From contig CAXTBC010000005.1 in the NCBI GenBank assembly GCA_964242595.1, forward strand, positions 25,575 through 89,574: 64,000 nt of DNA. Reading direction: 5' to 3'. Position numbers and translations under genes: made by a program. The DNA is from BOG-908 sp964242595. Its GTDB lineage: Bacteria; Pseudomonadota; Alphaproteobacteria; Acetobacterales; Acetobacteraceae. This document shows, one piece after another, positions 1 to 8,222 of this stretch. The notes below the pieces were generated by a model. The model saw nothing but the letters and a program-made list of their open reading frames with translations. It was not told the DNA's origin and did not search any database. Numbering within the stretch: position 1 is the stretch's first letter; the number at the start of each line of letters is the position of its first letter.

Positions 1-1498
1 CCTGCGCAAGCGTCGTGCCCGTCACGATCTTTTCCCGTTTTTGACTGCGGTTGATGTTTGAGGTGGATGGAAGCAGATTCCAAAGATCACCGCATTGCCA
101 CGCTGACCAGGGTAGACAGTGATCTATGTCCAGCATGTCCGCTGACAACGACCTACCAGACCAGACGCAAGTGACGGACTGCCCTTTAGCCAGACGCCTT
201 TGCGCGAGATCGCGTACGAAGCCCGTATCGCGTTCCGGCTCCAACCAGCGCAGCGCGAGCAAGACCTCGTCCGCTGTTACGGACTTTCCTACCTTTTCGC
301 CGTAATTCCTGGTCAAGCGAACCCATTCCGCAACAAGCATCGGCTCGATCCAGGCCGACATGCGTCGGAGAGCCTGCCATATCGAAAGCGGGACCCGGAC
401 TGTCCCGTACGTCCATAAGTAGTCCTGCTCCATGCACACGGCTGAACTGGTTGCGGGCATCCTGCCGTAGATTGTCTCGAACACAGGACGGTCGTCTGCA
501 AACGTCAAGTGCCTGGCAGGCATGTCGGCGATCAAGCGGGCTGAGTCGGCAAGTGCCTTGCGCAATCCGGCTCCGAGCAGCCCGGTGAAGATGGCTCCTG
601 GCCGTAAATCGGATGCAGCTACTTCGTTCAAGGACAAGAACGCATCGGTTACAAAACCCATTCTGGAGCCGGGCCGTTGCGGAAGTCCACGTTGGATTAG
701 TGGCTTGAACATCCTGATCCAGTAGAGCGCCACTAATCCAAGCGGAAGGTCCACGCCGCCCTGTGCCTCACGAGCCACATTCGCCGAAGCGTCCGCGATC
801 CGGGCCAGGCAACGTATGAGCGCCAGCTTGTAGGTTGCTGACTTTTCCTGCCTTAGAATGACGCCACGCAGGAGCGGAAGCGCACCCGCGCCGTCATCCG
901 GCAAATCCAATATCACGGTCTGCCACAGCACGTCCGGTCTTTCCTGCAGGTCTTCGGCATGACTGGTCGCCACGCGGAGCGCCAGACCAGTGTCCAAGCC
1001 GAGCCGCTCAATCTCGTGCAAACTGACGGGCCACATTGGCCTGTCAGCAGGTGCTGGCCCGTGACGTAGGGTGACAACCATACGACCTCCGGGCCTGAGT
1101 AACGTTGCCAGCTTGCGCATCGCGCGCGGCCGATCTTGCGGCGGAACGTGCATCCATACGCCGCTCAGCCAGATGAGATCGAACTCCAAGCCGAGCTTGT
1201 GGACTGCCGGGAGGCTAGGAAGGTCATCGTCGATCCAGCGGATACGAGGCGAGGTGTGGCGTGCTGCGGCGTCGACGCGCATGGAAGCAGCCGGCTCTAC
1301 GGCCACCACGTCCCAGTCGCGCTGAGCGAACCAGTTCGCATCGCGACCGCTTCCGGAACCAACATCCAGTAGAAGGCCAGCTTGCCCGGGAAGGAAGGGC
1401 AAGGCCACAGAGTGGACGTCTTCGAAGCCCATAGCTTCGTAGGCTGCTGCGAACTCGCGGAAGCCACGCTGATAGGGTTCAACAGTCTCCCAACTCAA
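1..1498 (-). CDS. SAM methyltransferase fused to HNH nuclease (3' end beyond window)
   Basis: The reverse strand is open from base 1498 to the window edge, at least 499 codons, so the C-terminus is missing. Residues about 40-150 are a class I SAM methyltransferase: glycine-rich motif I (LLLDVGSGSGRDAN, near 43-55), acidic motif II (VVAVEPA) and LLRPGGRMVVTLRHG. Residues about 180-440 are helical with no motif I know. The end has an HNH-type motif (IDHCLPW, D459/H460, then NLLP and NINRSQK). The start is inferred: TTG at 1496-1498 has AGGA seven bases upstream and follows an in-frame stop at 1508-1510. A methyltransferase plus nuclease suggests modification/restriction or defence, but this is inference. 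It has lower GC and more varied codons than its neighbours, which fits transfer. Confidence 0.75.
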   Translation of the reverse strand, partial: MSWETVEPYQRGFREFAAAYEAMGFEDVHSVALPFLPGQAGLLLDVGSGSGRDANWFAQRDWDVVAVEPAASMRVDAAARHTSPRIRWIDDDLPSLPAVHKLGLEFDLIWLSGVWMHVPPQDRPRAMRKLATLLRPGGRMVVTLRHGPAPADRPMWPVSLHEIERLGLDTGLALRVATSHAEDLQERPDVLWQTVILDLPDDGAGALPLLRGVILRQEKSATYKLALIRCLARIADASANVAREAQGGVDLPLGLVALYWIRMFKPLIQRGLPQRPGSRMGFVTDAFLSLNEVAASDLRPGAIFTGLLGAGLRKALADSARLIADMPARHLTFADDRPVFETIYGRMPATSSAVCMEQDYLWTYGTVRVPLSIWQALRRMSAWIEPMLVAEWVRLTRNYGEKVGKSVTADEVLLALRWLEPERDTGFVRDLAQRRLAKGQSVTCVWSGRSLSADMLDIDHCLPWSAWQCGDLWNLLPSTSNINRSQKREKIVTGTTLAQ

Positions 1499-1671
1499 CG
1501 CATCGTCCTAGCCGACCTTCAGAACTGTTATCTAGCTTGGCAGGTCCGCAACGACCTTGCGAGATGTAAAGTAAGCTCAGCTCGAGTCTGGTTATGCTAC
1601 GTTCTCCACCGGCTCAGGAGCAGACTTCATCACCACCAGACTAATACTAACGGCCGTAAACTTTGACCTAT

Positions 1672-1835
1672 AGACAAGCATGGGGCTCTGCCCCAAACCC
1701 CGCTGGGGCCTCGAGGCCCCAGACCCCCATCTGTTTAGAGTCTAACGAACAGGTTCTAAGGACTTGTCCTTAGCGGGGTCCAGGGGCAGAGCCTTTGGCC
1801 TTCCTTCACAGGTCAACATTAAAGGCCGTTGGTAT
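1672..1835 (+). repeat. GC-rich palindromic repeat, copy A (extended form)
   Basis: Copy A of the 11-copy GC-rich family. It begins with GGGGCTCTGCCCC, continues through CGCTGGGGCC and the GGCCTCGAGGCC palindrome, then AAGGACTTGTCCTTAGCG and a mirrored CAGGGGCAGAG. It lies 3' of kdpC and fills most of the gap to the methyltransferase-HNH gene. Bases 1795-1835 match 63951-63991 exactly in inverted orientation, so the repeat extends beyond the GC-rich core. Bases 1499-1671 hold no other feature I can see. Confidence 0.85.
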
Positions 1836-1856
1836 AAGCTGTCTGTAGACAGCTCG

Positions 1857-2450
1857 TTAAGGCGCCTTCGCCTCGTCCAACGCCAAATTGACCTCCAGCA
1901 CGTTCACCCGCGCAGCGCCCACGAACCCGAGCGCCGGCGCCGCAACGTGCCGCGCCAGCACGGCGCGCACCGCGTCCTCGCTCATCGCGCGCGCCTTGGC
2001 CACGCGGGCCACCTGCAAGGCCGCGTTCTCCGGCGAGATGTCCGGGTCCAGGCCGGAGGCGGACGTGGTCACCATGTCGCCCGGCACGTTCGCCGTGCCC
2101 GCCTTCGCCACGTCGCCCGACACCCTGTCCAGCAGCGTCTTGGACGCCGGCGCCAAGTTGGAGGCGCCGGACTCGCTCGCGTCGTACGGCGTTGCCACCT
2201 GCTTTGAGGAGTCCTTCGGGTCTGCCCCCATCAGAGCGGACGGCCGGCCATGGAAGTATTTGTCGGAGGTGAAGTTCTGCCCGATCAGCGCGGAGCCCAC
2301 CGGCTTGCCGCCGCGCAGGATCAGGCTGCCGCCGGCCTGGATGGGAAACGCCAGGCTGCCCAGCCCCACGAAGCCCAGCGGGAACAGCAAGCCCGTCACC
2401 AGGGTAAACAATGCGATCATCACGATCGCCGGACGCAGTTGCGCAATCAT
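1857..2450 (-). CDS. kdpC: Potassium-transporting ATPase subunit C
   Basis: KdpC, 197 residues, the usual family length. It is the single-span subunit that stabilises the KdpFABC high-affinity K+ pump in the inner membrane. One N-terminal transmembrane helix (about 8-33) is followed by the conserved periplasmic part with IGQNFTSDKYFHGRPSA and the C-terminal DPDISP and ARVAKAR segments. It starts 12 bases after kdpB stops, as the last gene of kdpFABC. In many bacteria kdpDE follow; here repeat A and an unrelated gene follow, so the sensor-regulator pair is not in this window. Confidence 0.97.
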   Translation of the reverse strand: MIAQLRPAIVMIALFTLVTGLLFPLGFVGLGSLAFPIQAGGSLILRGGKPVGSALIGQNFTSDKYFHGRPSALMGADPKDSSKQVATPYDASESGASNLAPASKTLLDRVSGDVAKAGTANVPGDMVTTSASGLDPDISPENAALQVARVAKARAMSEDAVRAVLARHVAAPALGFVGAARVNVLEVNLALDEAKAP

Positions 2451-2462
2451 CTCGGCGGCTCC

Positions 2463-4493
2463 TCAGGCAAACACGTGCAGGGCGGTGAGCAGCATGTCGA
2501 TCGCCTTGATGCCGACGAACGGCGCCACGATGCCGCCCAGCCCGTAGATCAGCAAGTTGCGCTGCAGCAGTGCGGCCGCCCCCACCGCGCGGAACTTCAC
2601 TCCGCGCAGGGCCAGCGGCACCAGCACCACGATGATCAGCGCGTTGAAGATGACGGCCGACATGATGGCGCTCTGCGGCGTGGAGAGGCGCATGATGTTC
2701 AGCGCGCCGAGTTGCGGATACGTCACCACGAAGATCGCCGGCAGGATGGCGAAGTATTTCGAGATGTCGTTGGCGATGCTGAACGTGGTGAGCGAGCCGC
2801 GGGTGATCAGCAGCTGCTTGCCGATCTCGACGATCTCGATCAGCTTGGTGGGGTCGCTGTCGAGGTCGACCATGTTGGCGGCCTCGCGTGCCGCCTGGGT
2901 GCCGGTCTGCATCGCCACGCCGACATCGGCCTGCGCCAGCGCCGGCGCGTCGTTGGTGCCGTCGCCGCACATCGCCACCAGCCTTCCCTCGGCCTGCGTC
3001 TTGCGGATGTAGTCCAGCTTGTCCTGCGGCGTGGCCTCGGCGAGGAAGTCGTCCACGCCGGCCTCGGTGGCGATGGCCGCCGCGGTCACGCGGTTGTCGC
3101 CGGTCACCATGATGGTGCGTATGCCCATGCGGCGCAATTCGGCGAAGCGGTCGCGTATGCCCGGCTTGACGATGTCCTTCAGCTCGACCACGCCGAGCAG
3201 CCGGCCATCCTGCAGCACCGCCAGCGGCGTGCTGCCGGCGCGGCTCACGCGCTCCACGCTTTGGGTGAACGCGGCGGGCGCGGGGCAGGTGCCAAGCTTG
3301 AGGATGCTGTCCACCGCGCCCTTGCGCCAGCTCCGTCCCCCGGCGTCCACGCCGGACACGCGGGTGTTGGCGGTGAACGGGATCACGTTGGCGTCGGCCG
3401 GCGCCTCCAGGTTGATGCCGTGCCTGTCGCGGGTGAAGGTGATGATGGAGCGGCCTTCCGGCGTGTCGTCGCCCAGGCTGGCATAGGAAGCGGCCTCGGC
3501 CAGGTCCCGCTCGCTCACGCCCGGCGCCGGGTACAGCCCGGCGGCCATGCGGTTGCCGAAGGTGATGGTGCCCGTCTTGTCCAGCAGCAGCGCGTCCACG
3601 TCGCCGGCCGCCTCCACCGCGCGCCCGCTGGTGGCCACCACGTTGAACCGGATCAGCCTGTCCATGCCGGCGATGCCGATGGCCGAGAGCAGTCCGCCGA
3701 TGGTGGTCGGGATCAGCGTCACCAGCAGGGCGGCCAGCACCGGGATCGCCAGCTTGGTGCTGGAGTAGCCGGCAAACCCCACGAGCGTGACCACGGCGAT
3801 CAGGAAGATCACCGTGAGGCCCGCGAGCAGGATGTCCAGCGCGATCTCGTTGGGAGTCTTGCGGCGCTCGGCGCCCTCCACGAGCTTGATCATCCGGTCG
3901 ATGAAGGTCTGCCCCGGATCGGCGGTGATGCGGATCACCAGCCAGTCGGAGACCACCTGGGTGCCGCCGGTCACCGCCGATCGGTCGCCGCCGGCCTCTC
4001 GGATGACGGGCGCGGACTCGCCGGTGATGGCGGATTCGTTGACGCTGGCGATGCCCTGCACGATCTCGCCGTCGGACGGGATCAGGTCGCCGGTCTCGCA
4101 CAGCACCAGGTCGCCCGACTGCAGCGCGGTGGCCGGGGTGGGCGCTACCAGCGTGCGATCCCTGGGGTTGGCCATCAGCTTGGCCATCGTGTCGGTCCTC
4201 GCCCGCCGCAGGCTCTCGGCGCGCGCGCGTCCACGGCCCTCGGCGACCGCCTCGGCGAAGGTGGCGAACAGCACCGTCAGCCACAGCCACACCGCGACCG
4301 CGATGGCGAACGCGGCCGGCGTGCCGCGTATCAGCGCCTCGAGGCCGATGAAGGTGGTGAGCGCGGCGACCACTTCGGTGACGAAGATCACCGGGTTGCG
4401 CATCAGGCTCACCGGGTTGAGCTTGGCGAAGCTGTCGCCCACCGCGCGCAGGAGGATGGTGCGGTCGAACAGGGCTATCGTGTCGGCGGGCAT
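2463..4493 (-). CDS. kdpB: Potassium-transporting P-type ATPase subunit B
   Basis: KdpB, 676 residues, the catalytic P-type ATPase subunit of the Kdp pump. Visible landmarks are the actuator motif TGESAPV, the phosphorylation site DKTGTITFGNR, the nucleotide-binding segment (KGAVDSILK) and the hinge MVTGDN followed by MCGDGTNDAPALAQADVG. Membrane helices flank these. ATG at 4491-4493 is chosen because the protein then begins MPADTIALFDR, as family members do; the frame is open further upstream, but only through repeat sequence. Unusually, about 150 bases containing an AT-rich hairpin repeat separate it from kdpA. Confidence 0.97.
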   Translation of the reverse strand: MPADTIALFDRTILLRAVGDSFAKLNPVSLMRNPVIFVTEVVAALTTFIGLEALIRGTPAAFAIAVAVWLWLTVLFATFAEAVAEGRGRARAESLRRARTDTMAKLMANPRDRTLVAPTPATALQSGDLVLCETGDLIPSDGEIVQGIASVNESAITGESAPVIREAGGDRSAVTGGTQVVSDWLVIRITADPGQTFIDRMIKLVEGAERRKTPNEIALDILLAGLTVIFLIAVVTLVGFAGYSSTKLAIPVLAALLVTLIPTTIGGLLSAIGIAGMDRLIRFNVVATSGRAVEAAGDVDALLLDKTGTITFGNRMAAGLYPAPGVSERDLAEAASYASLGDDTPEGRSIITFTRDRHGINLEAPADANVIPFTANTRVSGVDAGGRSWRKGAVDSILKLGTCPAPAAFTQSVERVSRAGSTPLAVLQDGRLLGVVELKDIVKPGIRDRFAELRRMGIRTIMVTGDNRVTAAAIATEAGVDDFLAEATPQDKLDYIRKTQAEGRLVAMCGDGTNDAPALAQADVGVAMQTGTQAAREAANMVDLDSDPTKLIEIVEIGKQLLITRGSLTTFSIANDISKYFAILPAIFVVTYPQLGALNIMRLSTPQSAIMSAVIFNALIIVVLVPLALRGVKFRAVGAAALLQRNLLIYGLGGIVAPFVGIKAIDMLLTALHVFA

Positions 4494-4507
4494 GTTTTGA
4501 AATCCCA

Positions 4508-4640
4508 AGGAAGGAAGAGTTCTTTTTTGAAAAAAAGAACCAAAAAACTTTTGCGTAACGGTGGATGTTTCAGGCGGCACGCGCGCGCAAAGGGACAAAA
4601 GTTTTTTGCTTCTTTTTTCAAAAAAGAAGCGCTTGCTTTC
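4508..4640. repeat. AT-rich nested-palindrome element, copy 1 (inside kdp operon)
   Basis: Left arm: GTTCTTTTTTGAAAAAAAGAAC, a self-complementary hairpin, then CCAAAAAACTTTTG. Right arm: CAAAAGTTTTTTGCTTC, then a TTTTTTCAAAAAAGAAG hairpin. The arms also pair with each other. The right end touches the kdpA stop codon (4641-4643), so the element separates kdpA from kdpB within one operon. It looks like a bidirectional intrinsic terminator, yet full termination here would uncouple subunits of one complex. Confidence 0.85.
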
Positions 4641-6350
4641 TTAGTAAGTGTGCCCCGCCCGCAGCGCGAAGTGATCCGCCATCGGCCCCAAAGCGTCGGC
4701 CGGCATGAACTGCAAGCCGCCCAGGATGATGATCACCCCGATGAGCAGCCCCACGAACAGTGGGCCCGTGGTGGGAAACGTGCCCGTGCTGGGCGGCAGC
4801 TTCGGCTTGGCGGCCAGCGAGCCGGCGATCGCCAGTACCGGCACCATGAACGCGAAACGGCCGAAGATCATGGCGAAGGCCAGCCCGTAGTCGAGCAGCC
4901 GCGTGTCGGCCGTCAGCCCTGCCATCGCACTGCCGTTGTTCTCGGTGGCCGACGACCAGGCGTACAGCATTTCCGAAAGGCCGTGCGGGCCGGACGCGCT
5001 GAGCGAGGACACGCCGTTCGGCAGCACCAGCGCCAGGCCGGCGCCGCCGAGGATGAACAGCGTCAGGATCAGCACGGCCAGCATCGCCAGCTTGATCTCC
5101 TTGGCCTGCACCTTCTTGCCCAGGTACTCCGGCGTGCGGCCGACCATCAGCCCGGCCACGAACACGCTGAGCAGGGCGAACACCACGATGGTGTAGAGGC
5201 CCGAGCCGACGCCGCCGGGCGTCACCTCGCCCAGCTGCATCAGGAACAGCGGCACCAGGCCGCCCAGCGGCGTGTAGCTGTCGGTGAAGCTGTCCACCGC
5301 ACCGGTGGAGGTGCCGGTGGCGGACGTGTTGAACGCGCTGGACAGGGCCACGCCGAAGCGGACGTCCTTGCCTTCCATGTTGCCCATCGCGGAACTCACG
5401 CCGGCATGGGTCAGCAGCGGGTTGCCGCCGGCTTCGGCCGCGTAGGTGCCGGCGATGGCCAGCGTCAGCAGGATGGCCATGGCGTAGAATAGCGAGCGGC
5501 CCTGCTTCTTCTCGCCCACCATGTGGCCGAGCATGATGGCCAGCGCGAACGGGATCACCAGCAGCAGCCAGTTCTCCAGCACGTTGGTCAGCGCGGACGG
5601 GTTCTCGAACGGATGGGCCGAGTTGGCGTTGAAGAAGCCGCCGCCGTTGGTGCCGAACTCCTTGATGGCTTCCTGGAACGCCACGGGCCCGAACGCGATG
5701 GTTTGCGATCCTCCCTCCAGCGGCGTGGCGGTGGCGTAGGCGCTCAGCGTTTCCGGCACGCCGGCGGCAAGCAGGATCACGCCGACCACGACGCACACGG
5801 GCAACAGCAGATATAGCGTGATCCGCGTGAGGTCGACGTAGAAGTTGCCGAGCGACGTCACCGCGCTGCCGGCGAACGCGCGCACCACGGCGACGGCGGC
5901 GGCGATGCCGGTGGCGGCACTGAGGAAGTTGTGCACCGTCAGCCCGAACATCTGCGCACCGTAGCTGATCTGGCTTTCCGGCGTGTAGGCCTGCCAATTC
6001 GTGTTGGTAACGAAACTAGCCGCCGTGTTGAACGCCAGTCGCGGCGACATGGCGGCCACGTGCTGCGGGTTGAAGGGCAGCACGTCCTGCAGGCGCAGGA
6101 TGGCGTAGAGCACCAGGAAGTGCAGCGCGTTCAGCACGATCAAGGCGAACACGTAGTGCAGCCAGCCCATGCCGCGCCGCGGGTCCACGCCCGCCAGCGC
6201 GTAGAAGCCGCGCTCCACCGGGCCCAGCACCGGCGTGAGCCAGGTGCGGCCGCCGGAAAACAGCACCGCCATGTAACGTCCCAGCGGAAACGCGGCGGCG
6301 AACACCAGCGCCAGCACGAGCGCGATCTGCGCCCAGCCGATCAACGTCAT
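4641..6350 (-). CDS. kdpA: Potassium-transporting ATPase subunit A
   Basis: KdpA, 569 residues, the K+-selective channel-like subunit of the Kdp pump, related to Trk/Ktr transporters, with about ten membrane spans. Selectivity-filter-like segments can be seen: VTNTNWQAYTPE, FGTNGGGFFNANSAHPFENP, NTSATGTSTGAVDSFTDSYT and SATENNGSAMAGL. ATG at 6348-6350 gives the normal N-terminus MTLIGWAQIALVL. It follows kdpF by 11 bases. Its TAA lies exactly at the edge of the AT-rich element that precedes kdpB. Confidence 0.97.
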   Translation of the reverse strand: MTLIGWAQIALVLALVFAAAFPLGRYMAVLFSGGRTWLTPVLGPVERGFYALAGVDPRRGMGWLHYVFALIVLNALHFLVLYAILRLQDVLPFNPQHVAAMSPRLAFNTAASFVTNTNWQAYTPESQISYGAQMFGLTVHNFLSAATGIAAAVAVVRAFAGSAVTSLGNFYVDLTRITLYLLLPVCVVVGVILLAAGVPETLSAYATATPLEGGSQTIAFGPVAFQEAIKEFGTNGGGFFNANSAHPFENPSALTNVLENWLLLVIPFALAIMLGHMVGEKKQGRSLFYAMAILLTLAIAGTYAAEAGGNPLLTHAGVSSAMGNMEGKDVRFGVALSSAFNTSATGTSTGAVDSFTDSYTPLGGLVPLFLMQLGEVTPGGVGSGLYTIVVFALLSVFVAGLMVGRTPEYLGKKVQAKEIKLAMLAVLILTLFILGGAGLALVLPNGVSSLSASGPHGLSEMLYAWSSATENNGSAMAGLTADTRLLDYGLAFAMIFGRFAFMVPVLAIAGSLAAKPKLPPSTGTFPTTGPLFVGLLIGVIIILGGLQFMPADALGPMADHFALRAGHTY

Positions 6351-6361
6351 TGCGGCGATCC

Positions 6362-6448
6362 TTAGAAATCTTCGGGGCGGACCAGCGCCCACACGAGGTA
6401 GACGAGCAGCAGGGCCGAGACGGCGCCGCCGAGCACCAAGTCGAGCAT
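6362..6448 (-). CDS. kdpF: Kdp complex small membrane subunit KdpF
   Basis: A 28-residue, single-helix protein, MLDLVLGGAVSALLLVYLVW followed by ALVRPEDF. The ending RPEDF/RPEKF is typical of KdpF, the lipid-like stabilising subunit of KdpFABC. Its ATG overlaps the TGA of the preceding small ORF (TGATG), so the two are probably translationally coupled. kdpA begins 11 bases downstream. Confidence 0.9.
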   Translation of the reverse strand: MLDLVLGGAVSALLLVYLVWALVRPEDF

Positions 6449-6531
6449 CAGATGTGCTCGCACAGCACGGCGTAGGCGCCCATCAGCAGGATGGCCCCCG
6501 TGCCCAGGACGATCACCAGGATATCAGCCAT
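6448..6531 (-). CDS. 27-residue membrane miniprotein upstream of kdpF
   Basis: Reads MADILVIVLGTGAILLMGAY then AVLCEHI: one hydrophobic helix and a short charged tail. A purine-rich AAGGGGG lies upstream of the ATG. The stop overlaps the kdpF start by one base, which supports real translation as the first gene of the kdp operon. I recall similar miniproteins ahead of kdpF in other bacteria, but its role is unknown; a small Kdp accessory subunit is a guess. Confidence 0.65.
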   Translation of the reverse strand: MADILVIVLGTGAILLMGAYAVLCEHI

Positions 6532-6643
6532 GGAAGGCGCCCCCTTCGCGCCGGTCAGGCTGAGTAGGGCGAAGTCGCGTAAAGATGCGATGTGGAAATC
6601 AGGCGCTGCGCATAACGGGCGCATAAAAACGCCGCGCTGGCGA

Positions 6644-6717
6644 TGGAGCGGGTGAAGGGAATCGAACCCTCCTAGCTAGCTTGGAAGGCTAGAGCATTAC
6701 CACTATGCTACACCCGC
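6644..6717 (-). tRNA. tRNA-Gly (anticodon UCC)
   Basis: Reverse-strand cloverleaf. The 7-bp acceptor GCGGGTG/CACCCGC closes; the anticodon stem CTAGC/GCTAG encloses CUUCCAA, giving anticodon UCC; the T arm contains GGTTCGATTCC. A U discriminator and an encoded CCA (complement of 6644-6646) follow. About 110 bases separate it from the kdp start and contain no other gene. Confidence 0.95.
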
Positions 6718-6823
6718 GCGAGCCAGATGATATCGTCCCCGCTGGATTGCGGCAAGCCATCGGCTGCGAAGAAGGCAACGTAGCCTGGCGGATGCCAAAG
6801 CAGGCCGTTCCTGCCGTGTCTTA

Positions 6824-6990
6824 GAGCCTGTCTCGAAACGTGGCTGGACCGGTCAGCTGGGGCGCGTTTCCAAGCACCGGAGTGGAGTGATATTCTATGG
6901 CCATGAGCACCGGAGCGTCGTGCGATTAGCACGCTTTCGCATGACAAACGCGCTCCAGATGGCCGTGCTAGGCGCGTTCGAGACAGGCTC
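6824..6990. mobile_element. MITE, 167 bp, IS5-like ends with TTA target duplication
   Basis: The two ends are inverted repeats, GAGCCTGTCTCGAA at the left and TTCGAGACAGGCTC at the right. They are flanked by the direct repeat TTA (6821-6823 and 6991-6993). No transposase is encoded. A 3-bp TNA duplication is the known signature of the IS1031 subgroup of the IS5 family, common in acetic acid bacteria, so this is probably a non-autonomous derivative. The interior contains TGAGCACCGGAGCG, also found in the MITE at 36556-36664. Confidence 0.8.
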
Positions 6991-7044
6991 TTACGCGCCG
7001 CAAACTCCGTCACGGCCGACGACTGCAGACCGGGCGTTGCCAGG

Positions 7045-7572
7045 TTACTCCACGATCGTCCCCGAAAACGACTGGGTCGGGTTGAGGGTGAATCTGAACG
7101 CCGCGGTCTTGAAGTTGCCAGGATAGATCTTCGCGGGGATTTTAAGGCTCCTCACCACGCCCGAAACCGTCGTTTCCAGGTTGGCTACGAATCCGCGGTC
7201 CCCTGTCGCGTAGGACGCGATGCTGATGCCGGAGTTGCCGTTGTCGTTTTTGGCGATCGTCACGCTGTCGAAAAGCCCGTCCACCTTGATGTGGTCGACG
7301 TAGATCTGCCGGATGGGGGTCGGAAGGTCGTACCCGACACCACCGGAGTAGGTGATCGTGTGGGAGCCGGAGGTGTAGGTGTCCGCGGGATAGGAGGAAT
7401 CCAGAACGATCGTCATCGGCACGATATGTCCCGGCCCCGGCATGCCATCGCCCTGGGAGACGTCCACCCTGCAGTAGAAGAAGTAAGTTACCGGCGTCAC
7501 CTTCGCGGCAGCGCCCGAGATCGCGACCAACACGATGGCGATGGCGGCAAACGTCCGTTGCAGCAGGACCAT
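7045..7572 (-). CDS. Hypothetical secreted protein
   Basis: 175 residues with a clear Sec signal peptide (hydrophobic run at about 8-22, cleavage likely after SGAAA). The mature part is rich in Thr, Ser, Gly, Val and Ile with alternating hydrophobics, which suggests a beta-sandwich, and has one Cys (YFFYCRVD). There is no sorting tail or lipobox, so it is probably periplasmic or released. I do not recognise the family. It stands alone between the MITE and tRNA-Trp, transcribed away from the latter. Confidence 0.6.
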   Translation of the reverse strand: MVLLQRTFAAIAIVLVAISGAAAKVTPVTYFFYCRVDVSQGDGMPGPGHIVPMTIVLDSSYPADTYTSGSHTITYSGGVGYDLPTPIRQIYVDHIKVDGLFDSVTIAKNDNGNSGISIASYATGDRGFVANLETTVSGVVRSLKIPAKIYPGNFKTAAFRFTLNPTQSFSGTIVE

Positions 7573-7782
7573 CCGCTTACGCCTTGTTACGTTGTATCGT
7601 TAAACTACCTGGGCCGATTTCCAGGGAGAACGCACGTTTCAGCGAGCCGGACGCTCCCGGTGCAGCCAGCGTCAACCACGGCGCCCGAGACTGGCTTGCG
7701 GGCCTGCCCTCGGCGTTCGCCGCCGGCCTGCACGCGGCAGCGCCTGCCGGTGAGGGAGCGCCCATCCGGCCGGCAGTCAGGC

Positions 7783-7811
7783 TTGACATGACCCCCCCAA
7801 CCCCGCTCAAA
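7783..7811 (+). promoter_or_regulatory. Possible sigma70-type promoter for tRNA-Trp/secE/nusG
   Basis: A perfect -35 hexamer TTGACA lies at 7783-7788. With a 17-base spacer the -10 position reads CTCAAA, a poor match. The tRNA starts about 40 bases later. Only the -35 is convincing. Confidence 0.3.
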
Positions 7812-7851
7812 CGCCGCTCGCGTGCGTGGCCCGGGTTCGCCCGGCCGCCAC

Positions 7852-7928
7852 AGGGGTGTAGCTCAATTGGCTAGAGCGCCGGTCTCCAAAACCGGAGGCT
7901 GGGGGTTCGAGACCCTCCACCCCTGCCA
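7852..7928 (+). tRNA. tRNA-Trp (anticodon CCA)
   Basis: Acceptor stem AGGGGTG/CACCCCT, D arm with GCTCAATTGGCTAGAGC, anticodon stem CCGGT/ACCGG around CUCCAAA (anticodon CCA), T arm with GGGTTCGAGACCC, and an encoded 3' CCA. tRNA-Trp directly before secE-nusG is a common bacterial arrangement. Confidence 0.97.
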
Positions 7929-8003
7929 CGCGTACAAGTCACATCGCGTACTGTCTTGCCTCCGCCCGCCGCTTCTCTGTCCCGTCTCCAAAAGGAACCC
8001 ACC

Positions 8004-8204
8004 TTGGCGTTTGCACCGGCGAAATTCCTGGCCGACGTTCGCGCCGAAGCGGCTCGCGTCACCTGGCCCAGCCGCAAGGAGACCCTGGTCACCACCGGGC
8101 TGGTGCTGGCGATGGCGGCCATCACGGCGTTGTTCTTCTTCAGCGTCGACCTGGCGGTGGGCTGGATCGTGAAGGCGTTGTTCACCGGCCCCGGCACCGT
8201 CTGA
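8004..8204 (+). CDS. secE: Preprotein translocase subunit SecE
   Basis: SecE, 66 residues, the small essential subunit of the SecYEG channel. It is the short single-span form usual outside enterobacteria: the amphipathic segment FLADVRAEAARVTWPSRKET with the conserved VTWPSRKE motif, then one transmembrane helix (about 30-55). TTG at 8004 is chosen as start because AAAGGA lies seven bases upstream and the next residues match the family; an ATG at 7956 in the same frame would overlap the tRNA leader and add a non-conserved extension. nusG follows 18 bases later. Confidence 0.95.
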   Translation: MAFAPAKFLADVRAEAARVTWPSRKETLVTTGLVLAMAAITALFFFSVDLAVGWIVKALFTGPGTV

Positions 8205-8222
8205 AGGTAGAAGAGCTCAACC

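Noticed and set aside
1819..5492. Very long open frames opposite or out of frame with kdpB and kdpA (823 codons reverse, 1080 codons forward)
   Set aside because: They are by-products of high GC third positions in kdpBA; products are rich in Arg, His, Gly and Gln with no motifs.
6887..7126. 79-codon ORF across the MITE
   Set aside because: It crosses the right end of the element and the end of an opposite gene; no start signal.
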